10,548 nt of DNA from Tissierellaceae bacterium (GTDB lineage Bacteria; Bacillota; Clostridia; Tissierellales; Tissierellaceae): NCBI GenBank assembly GCA_029264075.1, contig JARICQ010000067.1, positions 1 to 10,548 of the forward strand. Direction: 5' to 3'. The position numbers were made by a program, and so were the translations under genes. Below the pieces are notes generated by a model that saw only the letters and a list, made by a program, of their open reading frames with translations, was not told the DNA's origin and did not search any database. Shown here piece by piece: positions 8,139-10,548 of this stretch. Within the stretch, counting starts at the first letter, position 1. Every line of letters begins with the position of its first letter.

Positions 8139-8142
8139 GGAG
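8139..8142 (+). promoter_or_regulatory. Ribosome binding site for the selenoprotein gene, beside an ATGTGA start-stop
   Basis: GGAG lies eight bases before the GTG at 8151 and six before an ATG at 8149. That ATG is followed at once by TGA, so it cannot encode a product, but it overlaps the GTG by one base. The in-frame ATG at 8136 lacks any upstream ribosome binding site. Confidence 0.6.
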
Positions 8143-8150
8143 TGATACAT

Positions 8151-8618
8151 GTGAAAGTAGGAGAAAAAGCACCAGATTTTAAATTAGATGCAAGTAATGG
8201 CGAACAAGTTTCGCTAGAAGATTACAGGGGTGAAAAAAATATAGTCCTATACTTTTATCCAAAGGATAATACTCCTGGATGAACTACAGAAGCCTCTGAG
8301 TTCAGAGATTTGCAAGATGAATTTCAAAAGTTGGATACAGTAATACTTGGAGTTAGTCCAGATAGTATGAAATCACACGATAAATTTATAGAGAAAATTG
8401 ACATTCCTTTCTTACTATTAAGTGATAGTGAAAAGGAAGTTGGAGAGTTGTACGGTGTATTTAAAATGAAAAAACTATTTGGAAAGTCTGCAATTGGGCT
8501 TGAAAGATCAACTTTTTTAATAGATAAGGAAGGAAAGCTAGTTAAGGAATATAGGAAAGTGAAGGCCAAGGGACACGCTGAAGAAGTACTAGAATTTGTA
8601 AAAGAGAATCTAAGTTAA
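8151..8618 (+). CDS. Selenocysteine-containing PrxQ/BCP-type peroxiredoxin (in-frame UGA at 8280-8282 read as Sec44)
   Basis: Read from GTG 8151 through the TGA at codon 44, the frame gives 155 residues, the normal PrxQ/BCP length. Family features run continuously on both sides: VGEKAPDF (3-10), YFYPKDNTPG (34-43), then UGA, TTEASEFRDL (45-54), VILGVSPDS (64-72), LLLSD (88-92) and the conserved arginine in ERSTFLID (118-125). In the family the motif is TPGC, with Cys as the peroxidatic residue that reduces peroxides; the UGA sits exactly there, so Sec44 is the predicted catalytic residue. No frameshift or decay is seen. The resolving Cys five residues on is Ser49, and the translated protein has no cysteine at all, so the selenenic acid must be resolved by an outside thiol. 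Last gene of the operon, with a terminator 3 nt after its stop. Automatic calling would give only a 3' fragment. Alternative: a single nonsense mutation. Confidence 0.92.
8290..8311 (+). promoter_or_regulatory. Candidate bacterial SECIS hairpin for UGA recoding
   Basis: CTCTG (8294-8298) pairs perfectly with CAGAG (8303-8307) around the loop AGTT (8299-8302). After a C-A mismatch, the lower stem adds G-U, A-U and A-U pairs (8290-8292 with 8309-8311). The apical loop begins 16 nt after the UGA and has G at its second position; both agree with the published bacterial SECIS model (loop about 16-37 nt downstream, G within the first two loop bases). It would be bound by SelB. The pairing is seen; the function is inferred. 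Confidence 0.65.
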
Positions 8619-8621
8619 ATC

Positions 8622-8665
8622 TAAACTGTAGATAGTAGTGGCAAGCTATCTACAGTTTAATTTTT
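8622..8665 (+). terminator. Rho-independent terminator of the uvsE-to-peroxiredoxin operon
   Basis: Arms 8622-8635 and 8646-8659 are perfectly complementary over 14 bp, with a 10-nt loop and a TTTTT tract at 8661-8665. It starts three bases after the peroxiredoxin stop codon and is the first terminator seen after uvsE, which supports one transcript for the five genes. Confidence 0.9.
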
Positions 8666-8743
8666 AAAAAAACAAAGACCAAATGAACATTTCCTAATCA
8701 AATCTTCAGTAGCACTAGAAGCAATAGTGGAAAACAAAGAATA

Positions 8744-8774
8744 TTGTGATAAATCCTATATTATAGGGTATATA
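8744..8774 (+). promoter_or_regulatory. Weak candidate promoter for the universal stress protein gene
   Basis: TTGTGA (8744-8749) and TATATA (8769-8774) are separated by 19 bases, longer than ideal. The gene needs its own promoter because a terminator ends at 8665. The rest of 8666-8817 shows nothing recognisable. Confidence 0.25.
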
Positions 8775-8817
8775 AGTACCAAGGAAGGTTAAATAGAATA
8801 TATAAGGGGGAAGGAAA

Positions 8818-9243
8818 ATGAGAAATATCTTGGTAGCAACAGATGGATCTGAAACTTCAAAAAAAGCTCTTATGGAAGCTAGAAAATTGGCTGAGAGCAG
8901 GAACTCAAAGGTTACAATCATTAATATAGCAAGTGATCTTGTAGCTCATCCATATCTAATGAATAGGGAGTATGGAATTAGGACAAATGAAGATTTAATG
9001 AAGTTTGGAAAAGAACTTTTAAATGATTCACTAAAGGTCTTTGAAGGATTTGAGGGTGAAGTTAATACTATTATAAGAAGTGGAGATGCAGGAAGGGAAA
9101 TAATAGAAGAGGCAAAAGAAGGCGGCTATGACCTAATAATAATGGGAAGTAGGGGTCTGGGAGCATTTTCTAGAGCTATGCTAGGAAGTGTTTCAAACAA
9201 GGTTTTAAATCATGTAAAGATAGATGTGCTTATAGTAAGGTAG
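8818..9243 (+). CDS. Universal stress protein, UspA family, ATP-binding type
   Basis: This 141-residue single-domain Usp begins with the beta strand and loop NILVATDGSETS (3-14). It ends with the nucleotide-binding signature Gly-x2-Gly-x9-Gly-Ser (G110, G113, G123, S124, then SNKV), followed by VKIDVLIVR. The intact signature places it in the ATP-binding subclass, cytoplasmic proteins that support survival under starvation or oxidative and membrane stress. A GGAAGG-like purine-rich stretch precedes the ATG. It lies between two terminators, so it is probably its own transcription unit, though it sits next to a likely stress operon. What it senses or binds in this organism cannot be read from the sequence. 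Confidence 0.93.
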   Translation: MRNILVATDGSETSKKALMEARKLAESRNSKVTIINIASDLVAHPYLMNREYGIRTNEDLMKFGKELLNDSLKVFEGFEGEVNTIIRSGDAGREIIEEAKEGGYDLIIMGSRGLGAFSRAMLGSVSNKVLNHVKIDVLIVR

Positions 9244-9262
9244 ATAATTAAATCAGATGAAT

Positions 9263-9297
9263 AAAAACTAGAGCTAGTTAGAAGAGCTCTAGTTTTT
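9263..9297 (+). terminator. Rho-independent terminator after the universal stress protein gene
   Basis: Arms 9263-9275 and 9285-9297 are perfectly complementary over 13 bp, with a 9-nt loop. The right arm ends in TTTTT and the left begins with AAAAA, so the hairpin could stop transcription from either side. It lies 19 nt after the usp stop codon. Confidence 0.88.
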
Positions 9298-9300
9298 ATA

Positions 9301-9329
9301 TAGACAATATTAGATATGGCTAATAATAT
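9301..9329 (+). promoter_or_regulatory. Candidate promoter for the glucose-6-phosphate isomerase gene
   Basis: TAGACA (9301-9306), a 17-base spacer and TAATAT (9324-9329) form a plausible sigma-A promoter just after the usp terminator, giving a leader of roughly 85 nt. A second, weaker pair is TCGAAA (9362-9367) with TATTAT (9385-9390), also spaced 17. Either could drive the gene. Confidence 0.4.
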
Positions 9330-9422
9330 AGTTAAGATTAATTTTAAATTAAACAATACAATCGAAATTAATGGGTAAATAAGGTATTATAGTATTAATA
9401 AAAGATGTTTGGAGGGATACTG

Positions 9423-10548
9423 ATGAAAAAAATTAGTATAGACTATTCAAATGTATTGGGACAAATAAAGGAAAAGGAAATCTTATCCTATCAGGACAGG
9501 GTAAACACTTGTCATGAAAACTTGCATGGTGGAAGGGGAGAGGGCAGTCAATATACGGGTTGGATCGATCTGCCTAAAAACTATGACAGGGATGAATTTG
9601 ATAGAATAAAAAAGGCTTCAGAGAAGATTAGAAAAGATTCTCAAGTGCTCATAGTTATAGGAATAGGAGGGTCTTATCTGGGAGCAAAAGCAGGGATTGA
9701 GATGCTTACTCATACATTTTACAATGAGCTAGATGATCAGGACAGGGATGGTCCAAAGCTTTACTTTGCAGGGCAAAATATTAGCTCTAGCTATCTAAGT
9801 GAACTATTAGATATAGTAGAGGGAAAAGATATATCTATAAATGTAATCTCTAAATCAGGAACAACTACTGAACCTGCCCTTAGTTTTAGAATATTTAAGG
9901 AGTATATGGAAGAGAAATATGGAAAAGAAGCTAAAGAGAGAATATATGTGACTACAGATAAGTCTGAGGGTGCTTTAAAGACACTTTCAGATGAAAAGGG
10001 CTATGAGACATTTACGATTCCAGATGATGTAGGAGGAAGGTATTCTGTACTTACACCAGTAGGTCTTCTCCCTATGGCAGTAGCCGGCATAGATATAGAC
10101 AAAATGATGGAAGGTGCAGCGAAGGCATCTCTTGACTTGGATACAAAGGAAATAGAGCAAAATGATGCCTATGCCTATGCAGTAGTTAGGAATCTACTCT
10201 ATTTAAAAGATAAAAACATTGAAATACTAGTAAACTATGAACCAAAACTTACATTTTTTGGGGAATGGTTCAAGCAGCTCTTTGGAGAGAGTGAAGGAAA
10301 GGATGGCAAAGGAATATTTCCCGCATCTTTGAATTTCACAACAGATCTCCACTCAATGGGACAATATATACAAGATGGAGAAAAAAATATATTTGAAACC
10401 ATACTTTGGGTTGATAAGGTAAAAAAGGAAATAGAAGTAAAAGAAAACAAGGACAATCTAGATAATTTGAATTATTTAACTGGCAAGACTTTAGACTATA
10501 TAAATAAAAAGGCCATGGAAGGAACAATGGAGGCCCACATAGAAGGTG
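9423..10548 (+). CDS. pgi: Glucose-6-phosphate isomerase, N-terminal 375 residues (3' end beyond the window)
   Basis: The enzyme interconverts glucose 6-phosphate and fructose 6-phosphate in cytoplasmic glycolysis and gluconeogenesis. The open frame runs to the window end without a stop. Recognisable parts: VIGIGGSYLGAKAG (78-91), the phosphate-binding loop SKSGTTTEP (143-151), DDVGGRYSVLTPVGLLP (201-217), KQLFGESEGKDGKGIFP (284-300) carrying the catalytic-base glutamate E289, and the histidine of DLHSMGQYIQ (H310). These fit the compact bacterial isomerase of about 450 residues, so some 75 residues including the late catalytic lysine should lie beyond the window. GGAGGG (9411-9416) precedes the ATG. 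The gene has its own upstream terminator and promoter candidates and is probably not part of the stress unit. Confidence 0.95.
   Translation, partial: MKKISIDYSNVLGQIKEKEILSYQDRVNTCHENLHGGRGEGSQYTGWIDLPKNYDRDEFDRIKKASEKIRKDSQVLIVIGIGGSYLGAKAGIEMLTHTFYNELDDQDRDGPKLYFAGQNISSSYLSELLDIVEGKDISINVISKSGTTTEPALSFRIFKEYMEEKYGKEAKERIYVTTDKSEGALKTLSDEKGYETFTIPDDVGGRYSVLTPVGLLPMAVAGIDIDKMMEGAAKASLDLDTKEIEQNDAYAYAVVRNLLYLKDKNIEILVNYEPKLTFFGEWFKQLFGESEGKDGKGIFPASLNFTTDLHSMGQYIQDGEKNIFETILWVDKVKKEIEVKENKDNLDNLNYLTGKTLDYINKKAMEGTMEAHIEG

Noticed and set aside
8280..8282. TGA read as tryptophan or glycine through an alternative genetic code
   Set aside because: Tryptophan is encoded by TGG throughout, no other gene here has an in-frame TGA, and the aligned residue in the family is Cys. 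Selenocysteine explains the position best.
8290..8311. The hairpin after the UGA as a terminator or attenuator
   Set aside because: It is inside a coding sequence, has no T-tract after it, and its distance from the UGA fits a recoding element better.
8310..8618. A short 102-residue peroxiredoxin starting at TTG 8310
   Set aside because: It lacks the N-terminal half of the fold and the catalytic site and has no ribosome binding site. The same frame upstream encodes the missing half up to the UGA, so it is the 3' part of the selenoprotein gene.
8661..8789. A 43-codon open frame in the usp leader that looks somewhat protein-like
   Set aside because: It has no upstream start codon or ribosome binding site, begins inside the terminator T-tract and matches no family I recognise. 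Open frames of this size are common by chance in AT-rich DNA.

Overview
The window is a low-GC stretch from a Gram-positive anaerobe, most likely Clostridia or Tissierellia. The evidence is AT-rich codon use, strong GGAGG-type ribosome binding sites, rho-independent hairpins, clostridial protein families (GHL10/YngK-like hydrolase, long UvsE, DAK2-DegV fusion, DUF1295, DUF2177) and a selenocysteine codon. The genus cannot be named from the sequence alone. All eight stop codons visible at gene ends are TAA or TAG. The only TGA inside a gene falls exactly where a peroxiredoxin has its catalytic cysteine.

Layout. (1) 1-1580, + strand: a GHL10-type glycosyl hydrolase with a C-terminal Fn3-like domain, perhaps cut at its 5' end by the window edge. 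(2) 1605-1654: a strong hairpin between convergent genes. (3) 1670-3601, - strand: an exported, membrane-anchored metallophosphatase/5'-nucleotidase-family protein. (4) 3602-3806: divergent intergenic region. (5) 3807-8618, + strand: five closely spaced genes (gaps 18, 48, 12 and 48 nt) with no terminator seen until 8622. They encode UvsE UV-damage endonuclease fused to a DUF1722-like domain, a DUF2177 membrane protein, a one-chain fatty acid kinase (FakA-type kinase plus FakB/DegV-type carrier), a DUF1295 membrane enzyme, and a selenocysteine PrxQ/BCP peroxiredoxin. (6) 8818-9243: a universal stress protein, its own unit between two terminators. (7) 9423-end: the start of glucose-6-phosphate isomerase.

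How the genes may work together. The five-gene unit puts DNA photolesion repair, lipid handling (fatty acid phosphorylation and a predicted membrane lipid-type reductase or methyltransferase), an uncharacterised membrane protein and a Sec-based peroxidase on one likely transcript. I read it as a candidate UV/oxidative damage response unit for DNA and membrane. That is an inference from gene content and spacing. The most solid new observation is the peroxiredoxin: ordinary gene calling would truncate it to a 3' fragment or call it broken, but it reads as a full-length 155-residue selenoprotein with a hairpin of bacterial SECIS type just after the UGA.

No tRNA, rRNA, CRISPR array, insertion sequence or prophage gene was seen. 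No gene-free stretch exceeds about 205 bases.
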